From Candidatus Aenigmatarchaeota archaeon (GTDB lineage Archaea > Aenigmatarchaeota > Aenigmatarchaeia > GW2011-AR5), in NCBI GenBank assembly GCA_016202875.1, contig JACQNX010000024.1, positions 1-11,677 on the forward strand: a DNA stretch of 11,677 bases, written 5' to 3'. Shown one piece after another: positions 1-5,884 of this stretch. Position 1 is the stretch's first letter; each line of letters starts with the position of its first letter. The notes below the pieces were generated by a model. That model was given only the letters and a program-made list of their open reading frames with translations. It was not told where the DNA came from and ran no database searches. Both the position numbers and the translations under genes were made by a program.

Positions 1-6
1 CAAAAA

Positions 7-61
7 TATAGTGCAAGACATAACTTTTTAGACTGATATTATAGTTATGTCTTCACATATA
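7..61. repeat. Long palindrome 1 upstream of L30e
   Basis: Arms 7-25 and 43-61 are reverse complements over about 18 bp: an 11-bp perfect core (15-25 with 43-53), extended by GTG/CAC and TATA/TATA with one bulged base on each side (14 and 57). The loop is AT-rich, about 17 nt. It could be a terminator of the gene left of the window, a regulator site, or one of a pair of MITE-like palindromes. The sequence alone does not decide. Confidence 0.6.
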
Positions 62-107
62 GTAAGGACAATAAGTATTATTTCCAAATAGTATTGTCCT
101 ATACTAT
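59..107. repeat. Long palindrome 2 upstream of L30e
   Basis: Arms 59-73 and 92-107 are reverse complements over 15 bp with a single bulged A at 101. It abuts palindrome 1, and both 5' arms begin with a similar ATATAGT-(gc)-AAG/AGG-ACA pattern, so the two look like diverged copies. The 3' arm runs into the presumed L30e TATA box, so a protein bound here, or the hairpin itself, could affect L30e transcription (inference). Confidence 0.6.
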
Positions 108-141
108 AAAACCGTGACAACTAAAAAATAACGGCGGTAAT
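105..141 (+). promoter_or_regulatory. L30e promoter and ribosome binding site
   Basis: A TATA-like stretch at 105-112 predicts transcription from about 131-136. GGCGGTAATC at 133-142 resembles the archaeal Shine-Dalgarno consensus GGAGGTGATC and ends directly at the ATG at 143. The leader would be very short. Confidence 0.45.
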
Positions 142-142
142 C

Positions 143-376
143 ATGGAAACCATAACAAAACTTCCTGAGAAGAAGGGACTAATAGGGGCGAGGGAGATAG
201 CTGCCGCAATCAAGACAGGCAAAATAAAAAGAGTCGTCATTGCCAACAACTGCCCTGATTTCTTGGTCCAACGGCTGGAAAAGGTGAAGGTAGAAAAATT
301 TGAAGGAAGTCAACGTGAACTGGGCACAAAGCTGGGAAAGCCGTTTGCTGTTGCGATGGTGGGATATGAAAGCTGA
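143..376 (+). CDS. rpl30e: Ribosomal protein L30e (eL30)
   Basis: A 77-residue protein of the L7Ae/L30e/S12e RNA-binding superfamily, a component of the large ribosomal subunit in archaea and eukaryotes. Family features visible are an N-terminal 'GLIGAREIAAAIKTGK' helix region, the central strand and turn 'VVIANNCPDFLVQRLE', and the C-terminal 'LGTKLGKPFAVAMVG' strand. It is shorter than the usual about 100 aa, with trimmed ends, but the fold core is present. The position directly before the NusA-like gene and S12 matches the conserved archaeal order (RNA polymerase A'' - L30e - NusA - S12 - S7 - EF-2), which supports the call. The ATG at 143 follows a Shine-Dalgarno-like sequence. The two palindromes upstream are unusual for this gene. 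Confidence 0.9.
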   Translation: METITKLPEKKGLIGAREIAAAIKTGKIKRVVIANNCPDFLVQRLEKVKVEKFEGSQRELGTKLGKPFAVAMVGYES

Positions 377-380
377 ACAT

Positions 381-419
381 CTATAAATGCGTCAGATGAC
401 AAAATAACACTGCAAGAGG
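381..419 (+). promoter_or_regulatory. Promoter and RBS of the 95-aa membrane gene
   Basis: TATA-like CTATAAAT at 381-388, directly after the L30e stop, with a weak purine RBS AAGAGG at 414-419, 7 nt before the ATG at 427. This suggests the gene can be transcribed apart from L30e. Confidence 0.4.
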
Positions 420-426
420 CACATAA

Positions 427-714
427 ATGATGCAAATGAAAAAAGATTTATTAACAGGGATTGGAAACGGCATACTTCTCATTGTTGTATTTTTTCTTCT
501 TGGATATTTAATTGAGCCTGTGTTATCTGTAAGCTCTGATATCCGGGTTGTTATAGGCATAATTATTATTCCTGCATTGATTTTATCTGCTGAATTTCTG
601 ATAACGAAATCAAACAAAAAAAGGCCGCATCTGCTATTCTATGCCGTTAGCTATATAATTTTCCTTGCGTTGCTAATTATAATGATTGCCCTATCTGTAA
701 GGCATTTTGTATAG
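427..714 (+). CDS. Small three-helix membrane protein, unknown
   Basis: A 95-residue hydrophobic protein with three predicted membrane segments at about residues 14-33, 41-59 and 69-92. They are separated by short polar loops; the loop at about 60-68 is strongly basic (KSNKKRP). No catalytic motif or recognisable family signature is seen. It sits between L30e and the NusA-like gene, where most archaea have no membrane gene. It appears to have its own TATA box and RBS, so a role in translation need not follow from its place. An alternative start is the ATG at 436. The long, well-patterned hydrophobic segments argue for a real gene rather than a chance frame. Confidence 0.7.
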   Translation: MMQMKKDLLTGIGNGILLIVVFFLLGYLIEPVLSVSSDIRVVIGIIIIPALILSAEFLITKSNKKRPHLLFYAVSYIIFLALLIIMIALSVRHFV

Positions 715-721
715 TGATATC

Positions 722-787
722 ATGAAGTTGCACAAACATTCCAAGCTTCTCTCGAAAACAGAAATCTATGAGGTGTTTTCAAGATGA
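722..787 (+). CDS. 21-codon mini-ORF overlapping the nusA start
   Basis: An ATG at 722 opens a frame of 21 codons (starting MKLHKHSKLL, rich in Lys and His) ending in TGA at 785-787. That stop overlaps the nusA ATG (784-786) in an ATGA arrangement, as is typical of translational coupling. No clear Shine-Dalgarno precedes the nusA start, so ribosomes ending this frame could re-initiate there. It may be a leader peptide or chance; the peptide matches no family I recognise. Confidence 0.3.
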   Translation: MKLHKHSKLLSKTEIYEVFSR

Positions 788-1188
788 AAGTTGTTCTAGA
801 CCAGAATTCCATTGAAGTGATAAACCTTTTTCAAAATCTCACTGACGCAACAGTGATAGACAGCATTAGCGAGGATGGTGAGATTTATTTTGTCGTGGCT
901 GAAGGACAATATGGTCTTGCTGTAGGAAAAGGCGGCATGAAAATCAAACATGCAGAAAACGTCTTCAAGAAGACCATCAAAGTCCTTGAATACTCGGAGG
1001 ACATGGAGACATTTATAAAAAATATAATACCTGAGGCACAGGAAATAACAATAAACAGCAAACTGATTTTTGTAAAGGTAAGGCCTGCTGACCGCGCGCG
1101 CGTCATAGGCAAGAACGGCAAGAACATACGAATAATAAACAAATTCCTGCAGCGGCTCTTTGATATTGAGGAGCTGAAGGTGAAGTAG
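784..1188 (+). CDS. nusA: Archaeal NusA-like KH-domain factor
   Basis: A 134-residue protein, matching the short archaeal NusA form that has only two KH RNA-binding domains. It lacks the N-terminal polymerase-binding and S1 domains of bacterial NusA. The first KH domain carries 'GLAVGKGGMKIK' with the GxxG loop at residues 48-51; the second carries 'ARVIGKNGKNIRIINK' with GxxG at 109-112. The N-terminal 'NLTDATVIDSI' and 'EIYFVVAEG' strands are typical of the family. It binds single-stranded RNA and is thought to act in transcription elongation, termination or rRNA synthesis. Its place between L30e and S12 is the conserved archaeal one. The start overlaps the stop of a 21-codon frame, so translation may be coupled. 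Confidence 0.92.
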   Translation: MKVVLDQNSIEVINLFQNLTDATVIDSISEDGEIYFVVAEGQYGLAVGKGGMKIKHAENVFKKTIKVLEYSEDMETFIKNIIPEAQEITINSKLIFVKVRPADRARVIGKNGKNIRIINKFLQRLFDIEELKVK

Positions 1189-1227
1189 CTGTAACGAAAT
1201 TTTCGAAACCCCAACGGAATCAAAAAT

Positions 1228-1236
1228 TTATATATA
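1228..1236 (+). promoter_or_regulatory. TATA box of the 212-aa membrane gene
   Basis: TTATATATA preceded by the A-rich CAAAAA, which could serve as a BRE. It is centred about 27 nt upstream of the ATG at 1259, with no Shine-Dalgarno between. Transcription would start at or next to the start codon (leaderless mRNA). Confidence 0.65.
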
Positions 1237-1258
1237 CACACCAGAAGAAAATATAAAA

Positions 1259-1897
1259 ATGCTGGATAAAGCATTTAGTGCGATTACAGACGCTATAACT
1301 CACATAGACTTCTACGGGCTTATACTTCCCCTGCTTATCTATACGCTTCTTATAGCTGTGTATGGAATTTTCATCTGGGCGTTTTATAAATCAATTTCCA
1401 AGCGCGATCTTTTTCACATGGAAATAAAAGACCATAGAAAACAGTGGCAGATAAAGGCAGGACACACACTGAAGTACATTATTCTATTTCCATTACTTAT
1501 ATTCCTCTGGTTCGCAGCCCTGACTATAATTTTATTTTTCCTTTCCAAGTCGCAGAGTGTACAGAACATACTTCTCATGTCAATGGCAATGATAGCTGCT
1601 GCCAGAATCAGCGCTTACTACAAAGAAAGCCTCTCCGAGGACATAGCAAAAATTCTGCCGCTGGCAGTGCTGGCAATATTTGTTGTTGATTCGACGTTCT
1701 TCTCTCTTTCGCAGACACTTTCAAGGTTTTATGAGGCAACATCGCTGACAACACTTCTGGTCAACTACCTTCTTTTTACTATTATTCTGGAATTTGTTTT
1801 AAGGGTATTGTTGAATTTTAAGCAGCATTTTAATGGCGCCAGAAAGAAGGAGCCTATAATTCAGGGCAAATCAAAAAAACAGAAGAAAGGCCCGTAG
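1259..1897 (+). CDS. Conserved-type polytopic membrane protein, unknown
   Basis: A 212-residue integral membrane protein. Clear hydrophobic segments lie at about residues 19-43, 73-95, 133-152 and 164-186, with a weaker one near 102-118, so four or five membrane helices. A charged loop (SISKRDLFHMEIKDHRKQW) follows the first helix. The C-terminus is a strongly basic tail of about 25 residues ending in GKSKKQKKGP, most likely cytoplasmic by the positive-inside rule. No enzyme or transporter motif was recognised. It has a leaderless-type promoter of its own and sits between nusA and S12, so it is inserted in the translation gene string rather than clearly part of it. The basic tail could bind nucleic acid or ribosomes, but that is speculation. 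Confidence 0.75.
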   Translation: MLDKAFSAITDAITHIDFYGLILPLLIYTLLIAVYGIFIWAFYKSISKRDLFHMEIKDHRKQWQIKAGHTLKYIILFPLLIFLWFAALTIILFFLSKSQSVQNILLMSMAMIAAARISAYYKESLSEDIAKILPLAVLAIFVVDSTFFSLSQTLSRFYEATSLTTLLVNYLLFTIILEFVLRVLLNFKQHFNGARKKEPIIQGKSKKQKKGP

Positions 1898-1938
1898 CCT
1901 AGTTTGGTTTTTACTTTGGATTCCAGCACTCTTTTCAT

Positions 1939-1971
1939 TTTTATACTTTACTCCCGAATTAGAAGGAGTAA
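1939..1971 (+). promoter_or_regulatory. S12 promoter with overlapping inverted repeat
   Basis: A TATA-like TTTTTATACTTTA spans 1938-1950, placing transcription start near 1970. A perfect 7-bp inverted repeat (TTACTCC at 1948-1954, GGAGTAA at 1965-1971) overlaps the end of the TATA box and the predicted start. That is a position where a repressor would block the pre-initiation complex. Whether it is an operator is inference. Confidence 0.45.
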
Positions 1972-1990
1972 TAGGAAGTAATACTTGGAA

Positions 1991-2053
1991 GAAGGTCTTT
2001 CATCCCTTTCTTTGGGGTATGCAAAGACCTTTCTTTCGGGAAAGAAAGGGATC
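1991..2053 (+). promoter_or_regulatory. S12 mRNA leader with pseudoknot or switch potential
   Basis: Four arms lie in this leader. Arm A (1992-2000) pairs perfectly over 9 bp with A' (2023-2031). Arm B (2002-2013) pairs perfectly over 12 bp with B' (2041-2052). Their order A-B-A'-B' gives an H-type pseudoknot topology. A competing 9-bp hairpin, 2028-2036 with 2041-2049 and loop CGGG, uses B' and part of A', so two exclusive folds exist. B' contains the GGGA at about 2048-2051 that is the only Shine-Dalgarno-like sequence before the S12 ATG at 2057; either fold would cover it. This fits translational control of S12 by a protein or by folding state (inference). Confidence 0.5.
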
Positions 2054-2056
2054 TGT

Positions 2057-4015
2057 ATGGCAGGAGAGTTCGGCGGACGGAAATTGAAACGAGACAGGAA
2101 CAGGTTTCGCTGGAAGAAGTCAGATTACAGGACACGGGTTTTGAAGCTGAAGGAGAAGAAGGACCCGCTTGAGGGGGCGCCGCAGGCGCGCGGGATTGTT
2201 CTCGAGAAAAGAATTGTGGAGCAGAAGCAGCCCTCTTCCGGGCTGATCAAATGCGTGTCTCCTGATACTCGCATTTTAATTGCAGATGGTTGCTATCAAG
2301 AAATAGCTAATATGAAAGGTACATGGAATGAGGTGAATATTCTTACATACAATATTGATAAAAAGGGGGTTTCTACGTCGAAATTGGTTGATTATTTTTC
2401 ATTAAACGGAAATGATGGACCAAAAGCACTCAGAATAGAGGGCGAAACAGGGAGATTTTTAATTGCCACGGAAGACCATCCTATTTTTACAGCAAAAGGA
2501 AAAATTCCATTAGGTGATTTGAAAATTGGTGATAAAGCCGCTGTTTTACCTGAAAATCCTGTTAAATACGAGCCAACAGAAAAGACGATTATCACAGATG
2601 ACGATATAAAAATCAGTGCCTCGAATTTTGACACCGTACGTGTGCATTCTGTAATTGCCGATTTGCATGAAAAGGGCATTCTTCCTTTAAAATTCAGTAA
2701 TAGAAAACTTGTAACCATTCTCAGACTTATGGGACATATTTATGGCGACGGGACATTATCATTCAGAAAAGTAGGAAAATACTATCAATTTAAAATAATT
2801 GCGTCTGGTAAAAAAGAGGACTTAGAAATTATAAGAAGAGATATTGAATCCTTGGGATTTCACGTTTCGAAGATAAATGAGCAGTATAGGGAAAGCACAG
2901 TTACAGTAAAAGGAAAAAGTAGAACGATAAAAGGTACAAGTTGTACAATAGTAAGCTCGTCAGCATCGTTATTTTTACTTTTTAAAAGCCTCGGCACTCC
3001 CGTTAATAATAAAACCAATTCTGACGTGAGAATACCTGCATGGATCAAAAAGGCATCTCTATGGGTTAAGAAGGAGTTCATCGCCGCTTACTTTGGCAGT
3101 GAACTAGACAAACCGCGCGTATCTCTTAAATCTGAGACATTTCAGCAACCCTGCCTGGCGATTAGCAAAAGGGAAGATTTATTAGAAAGCGGCATGAATT
3201 TTGTAGGAGATATAAAAGAAATATTAAATCAGTTTGGTATCAAGATCTCGACAATTAAAACAAGAGAGTTTTCTACCAGAAATGACGGTACAAAAACAAT
3301 ACAAATAAGGCTTTACGTATGTTCTAGAATAGACGACCTTCTGAAACTCTTTGGAACAATAGGCTACAGATACAGCAAGGAAAGAGAAACACTTTGCAGA
3401 TATGCTTATCAATATCTGTCATTAATGAAAATAGAAGTCGAGCGGTGGAAACAGGCATATAATAGGACGCAAACGCTCAGAAAAGATGGTTTGAGCATGG
3501 GAAAAATTCTTAAAAAACTGCATTCTGAAGGGCTCACATTTGTCAAGTACAGCAATATAAATTATTGGATTTCTTGCGGGGTCAAGAACATAGGCCTGAC
3601 TGGCAAATCGGTTAAAAGGCAGAAATTCTCAAGCTGGGTTAAAAACGCATCAAATAATCTTGGTGATGGCATGGTCTGGGAGACTATCACAAAAATTAAG
3701 GAAGTAGAAAATAAAGTATTCTTAGATTTTACTACGCAAAATGACGACCATAATTTTTTTGCAAATGGCTTTTTAACAGGAAATTGCGTACGCGTACGCC
3801 TGATAAAGAACGGCAAGCAGGTCACTGCATTCGTGCCGCGCACAGGCGCGATCAATCATGTCGCAGAGCATGACCAGGTTACAATAGAAGGCATGGGCGG
3901 GTCGCAGGGCGGAGCTGTGGGCTCTATTCCTGGCGTGAAGCACAGGGTTTTCAAGGTGAATGATATTTCTCTTGAAATGATCAGGACAGGCAGGAAGCAG
4001 AAGGCTACGAAGTGA
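2057..4015 (+). CDS. rps12: Ribosomal protein S12 (uS12) with intein
   Basis: The small-subunit protein at the decoding centre, here made as a 652-residue precursor. The N-extein is 65 aa ('MAGEFGGRKLKRDRNRFRWK' onward) and the C-extein 76 aa (from CVRVRLIKNG, through 'IEGMGGSQGGAVGSIPGVKH', to the end). Between them is a 511-aa intein. Spliced S12 would be 141 aa, near the archaeal norm of about 145. The start is set at the ATG at 2057 because archaeal S12 begins MAG and because the in-frame upstream region to a TTG at 1985 is the structured leader. The junction is K|C, right after the loop that is PNSA in nearly all S12 proteins. Here that loop reads PSSG and the following residues LIK rather than IRK, an unusual change at a decoding-centre site. 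S7 follows after one orphan gene. Confidence 0.93.
   Translation: MAGEFGGRKLKRDRNRFRWKKSDYRTRVLKLKEKKDPLEGAPQARGIVLEKRIVEQKQPSSGLIKCVSPDTRILIADGCYQEIANMKGTWNEVNILTYNIDKKGVSTSKLVDYFSLNGNDGPKALRIEGETGRFLIATEDHPIFTAKGKIPLGDLKIGDKAAVLPENPVKYEPTEKTIITDDDIKISASNFDTVRVHSVIADLHEKGILPLKFSNRKLVTILRLMGHIYGDGTLSFRKVGKYYQFKIIASGKKEDLEIIRRDIESLGFHVSKINEQYRESTVTVKGKSRTIKGTSCTIVSSSASLFLLFKSLGTPVNNKTNSDVRIPAWIKKASLWVKKEFIAAYFGSELDKPRVSLKSETFQQPCLAISKREDLLESGMNFVGDIKEILNQFGIKISTIKTREFSTRNDGTKTIQIRLYVCSRIDDLLKLFGTIGYRYSKERETLCRYAYQYLSLMKIEVERWKQAYNRTQTLRKDGLSMGKILKKLHSEGLTFVKYSNINYWISCGVKNIGLTGKSVKRQKFSSWVKNASNNLGDGMVWETITKIKEVENKVFLDFTTQNDDHNFFANGFLTGNCVRVRLIKNGKQVTAFVPRTGAINHVAEHDQVTIEGMGGSQGGAVGSIPGVKHRVFKVNDISLEMIRTGRKQKATK
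2252..3784 (+). other. Intein with LAGLIDADG homing endonuclease inside S12
   Basis: A 511-aa protein intron. Block A starts with Cys1 (CVSPDTRIL). Block B has the T-x-x-H motif, TEDH at 73-76. Block F is 'VFLDFTTQNDDHNFFANG' at 489-506. The end is LTGN511 followed by Cys+1 of S12. The penultimate residue is Gly instead of the usual His, which some inteins tolerate. Between these lies a homing endonuclease with two LAGLIDADG motifs: LRLMGHIYGDG (157-167, catalytic Asp166) and FIAAYFGSE (276-284, Glu284), both acids present, so it may be active. Residues about 400-440, containing LRKDGLSMGKILKKLHSEG, resemble a helix-turn-helix DNA-binding segment. The frame is open with no decay, so splicing is likely still needed to make S12. 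Its codons look more AT-rich than those of the flanking exteins, consistent with transfer. Confidence 0.95.
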
Positions 4016-4021
4016 TGAGAG

Positions 4022-4408
4022 ATGAATTATGAAAGAACAGTACAAGAATGGGTTGAAGAAAAGAGAAGAGAAGGTTTACCTGAAGAGACTGCCTATAGTG
4101 CTGTAATGTGGGATATTCGAAAGCTTGAAACTACTGCGAAAGGAATGGCTCGCAAATCCAGACCTATTGATAAAAAAATGCTACAGGAATTGAAAAAATA
4201 TGTTGAAACGTATGGCTTTCAAGAAGATGGAACATGGTACTTTAGAGCTAGCTGGATGACTACAGAAACACGTGAAGCGCTCGCGGCAGCAGGTTATATT
4301 GAAAAAATAGGTAGTGTAAAAGATTTACAGAAATTAGGCGTATCCCATTCGCATGGATTTAAGACTTCCAGTAATCTGTTTTACAGAGTTAATAGAGAAA
4401 CAATTTAA
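4022..4408 (+). CDS. 128-aa orphan protein between S12 and S7
   Basis: A soluble, charged 128-residue protein starting 6 nt after the S12 stop. GTGAT at 4012-4016 may serve as Shine-Dalgarno, so it is likely cotranscribed and partly coupled with S12. No family is recognised. The N-terminal third (to about residue 45) is a charged helical region (VQEWVEEKRREGLPEETAYS). The rest, 'IDKKMLQELKKYVETYGF' followed by 'WMTTETREALAAAGYIEKIG', reads like helix-helix-wing and could be a winged-helix-type fold, but this is a weak impression. It sits where S12 and S7 are normally adjacent, so it is an insertion into an otherwise fixed gene pair. A mobile or lineage-specific gene, or a ribosome-associated factor, would both fit. 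Confidence 0.65.
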   Translation: MNYERTVQEWVEEKRREGLPEETAYSAVMWDIRKLETTAKGMARKSRPIDKKMLQELKKYVETYGFQEDGTWYFRASWMTTETREALAAAGYIEKIGSVKDLQKLGVSHSHGFKTSSNLFYRVNRETI

Positions 4409-4426
4409 AATTTAGGGTGATGATAA

Positions 4427-5182
4427 ATGGAAAGACGAAGGAAAAATATTGATGAAAATGATGAAAGGAAAAATTTAGAAAGAGGACGCTATCGGAGACG
4501 AGATGATAATACAGAAGGCGAAAAGAAATTCTCCAGGCCAAGGGCACCAAGAAAACCTGCAAAACCGCAGCAAAGAAAAGAGAGGATGAAATTTAATGTA
4601 AAGCTCTTTGGGCGATGGGACAGCAATATAGAGGTGATGGACCCGAGCCTGAAAGGGTACATAAACCTTGAACCCAGGGTACTGCCGCGTTCAGGCGGCG
4701 TGCACCGCGGCAGGTTTCACAAATCAAAGATGCACATTCTTGAGAGGCTTGCGCTTAAGCTTATGGTCTCAGGGCATACGGGAAAAAAGCACAAACTTAC
4801 TTCTGGCAAATTCGGCGGCGCTTACATGAATGTGCTCGCAGTAATTGAAGAGGCGCTGGACATAATAGAAAAGAAGGAGAACAAGAATCCTATTGAGGTG
4901 CTGGTGAGGGCAATAGAAAATGCGTCTCTGCGCGAGGAGGTCATCTCGTACCAGCTGGGCAGCATCATGGCACGCGAGGCTGTAATAACAGCGCCACAAA
5001 GGCGCGTGGACAAGACGCTGAGATATTTTGCTCAGGCTGCATACAGGGCAGCATTCAACAAAAAGAAGGTCACAAGCCAGGCCCTTGCAGACGAGATCCT
5101 TGCCGCCTACAAGGGAAGCACAGACAGCTTCGCGATCAAGGAGAAAGACAGGGTAGAGAGGGAAGCAATGGGTGCCAGGTAA
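4427..5182 (+). CDS. rps7: Ribosomal protein S7 (uS7)
   Basis: A small-subunit head protein that nucleates 16S rRNA folding near the decoding site and E site. The body from about residue 53 matches archaeal S7: 'KLFGRWDSNIEVMDPSLKGY', then 'LPRSGGVHRGRFHKSKMHIL', then 'LASVIE'-type helices seen here as NVLAVIEEALDIIEKKENKNP. Late come 'QLGSIMAREAVITAPQRRVD' and the C-terminal TLRYFAQAAYRAAFNKKK region. At 251 aa it is longer than most archaeal S7 (about 190-215). The excess is a highly basic, low-complexity N-terminal extension of about 50 residues rich in Arg, Lys, Asp and Pro, probably disordered and rRNA-binding. The ATG at 4427 has a good Shine-Dalgarno, GGTGAT at 4416-4421 with 5 nt spacing, which supports this start and the extension. 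An internal ATG at 4586, before KFNVKLFGRW, is the alternative. Confidence 0.93.
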   Translation: MERRRKNIDENDERKNLERGRYRRRDDNTEGEKKFSRPRAPRKPAKPQQRKERMKFNVKLFGRWDSNIEVMDPSLKGYINLEPRVLPRSGGVHRGRFHKSKMHILERLALKLMVSGHTGKKHKLTSGKFGGAYMNVLAVIEEALDIIEKKENKNPIEVLVRAIENASLREEVISYQLGSIMAREAVITAPQRRVDKTLRYFAQAAYRAAFNKKKVTSQALADEILAAYKGSTDSFAIKEKDRVEREAMGAR

Positions 5183-5192
5183 ATGTAAATAG

Positions 5193-5219
5193 AATTTTGC
5201 TTATAAACATTCCAAAATT
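5193..5219 (+). terminator. Weak hairpin after S7
   Basis: AATTTTG (5193-5199) and CAAAATT (5213-5219) form a 7-bp AT-rich stem just after the S7 stop. It may mark the end of the S12-S7 transcript; it has only a short T run after it, so support is weak. Confidence 0.25.
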
Positions 5220-5246
5220 TGTTGCTAACTCTGAACTAGGTTAAAA

Positions 5247-5256
5247 GCTTAAAAAG
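5247..5256 (+). promoter_or_regulatory. TATA-like box of the 97-aa gene
   Basis: GCTTAAAAAG centred about 26 nt before the ATG at 5278, with no Shine-Dalgarno between, the same leaderless layout seen at 1259, 8180 and 8524. Confidence 0.5.
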
Positions 5257-5277
5257 ACTTCTAAATTATAGATTTTC

Positions 5278-5571
5278 ATGGATAAACAGTCATATAGAGA
5301 CCCAAAAGCGCATCTGGATGATTCGCTTTACGCAAAAATAATGTTAATTGGGGCTGAAATAGCATATGCATATCGAGATTGCCCTGAAATACAAGATGAT
5401 AGTCAGCGAAGGGCTAATCAGGCGTTACTTACAATGAGAGCGATATATCAATCTGAAGGCAGACGTTTACATGATACTTATTCAAATCAGGAATTATTTG
5501 ACAAAATGTTTGATATATTTTTCACTTTTTCTGGATTAGATAAATTCAAACCGTTCTTACAGTCTGTTTAG
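5278..5571 (+). CDS. 97-aa orphan protein
   Basis: A soluble, mostly helical 97-residue protein of unknown family between S7 and EF-2. The sequence is rich in Asp, Gln, Tyr and aromatic residues: a central helix AKIMLIGAEIAYAYRDC, a second RRANQALLTMRAIY, and an aromatic C-terminal part FDKMFDIFFTFSGLDKFK. No motif, signal peptide or membrane segment is seen. The start is supported by a TATA-like box at leaderless distance. Its last codons form a terminator-like hairpin. It breaks the usual S7-EF-2 adjacency and appears to be an independent transcript. Confidence 0.6.
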   Translation: MDKQSYRDPKAHLDDSLYAKIMLIGAEIAYAYRDCPEIQDDSQRRANQALLTMRAIYQSEGRRLHDTYSNQELFDKMFDIFFTFSGLDKFKPFLQSV

Positions 5572-5812
5572 ACTGTTTTATCAAATCAAGCCATTTATTC
5601 TGTCCAAGTTGTAAATCTACCCCACTCGCAAATTCCTTCTTGATAGCCTTTCTATATCTCGGCCTTCTGAAATCATTGTATACTGAATGACATAAGACAT
5701 TGGAAAGGCAGTTGCACTACTATTCGCCAAAGAAGACACAGATAAGTAATTTGTCTGAATTAAACAAACCTATTTTAATCTTTGCTGACATTAGTTGAAG
5801 AGTCAATGGCAT
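5546..5812 (-). pseudogene. Possible decayed minus-strand gene before EF-2
   Basis: On the minus strand an 89-codon frame runs from an ATG (5810-5812) to a TGA (5546-5548) and is broken after 31 codons by two adjacent TAG stops. The part before the stops contains MSAKIKIGLFNSDKLL and the part after contains FRRPRYRKAIKKEFASGVD and LGQNKWLDLIKQ; both have protein-like composition and normal archaeal codon use. Cysteines and a His (CNCLSNVLCH) precede the basic part. I cannot name a family; a nuclease-like remnant is a guess. It overlaps the 3' end of the 97-aa gene by 26 nt. If it is not coding, 5580-5840 holds nothing else I can identify. Confidence 0.3.
5560..5579 (+). terminator. Hairpin with T run at the end of the 97-aa gene
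   Basis: CAGTCT (5560-5565) and AGACTG (5570-5575) form a perfect 6-bp stem with loop GTTT, followed by TTTT. It spans the TAG stop codon of the gene. It resembles an intrinsic terminator, and archaeal termination also uses T runs. Confidence 0.5.
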
Positions 5813-5840
5813 GAGACGTCATTTTCTGGCGTTCTGTTAG

Positions 5841-5878
5841 AAATAAAAACATCATAGAAGAGAGAATAAGAATGGAGG
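5841..5878 (+). promoter_or_regulatory. EF-2 promoter and ribosome binding site
   Basis: TATA-like AAATAAAAAC at 5841-5850 predicts a start near 5870. A strong Shine-Dalgarno GGAGG at 5874-5878 lies 6 nt before the ATG at 5885. Intact expression signals speak against EF-2 being a long-dead gene. Confidence 0.55.
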
Positions 5879-5884
5879 ATTAAC

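Noticed and set aside
1985..2056. S12 start at TTG 1985
   Set aside because: The 24 extra residues are unlike any S12 and come from the structured leader. The ATG at 2057 gives the usual MAG start.
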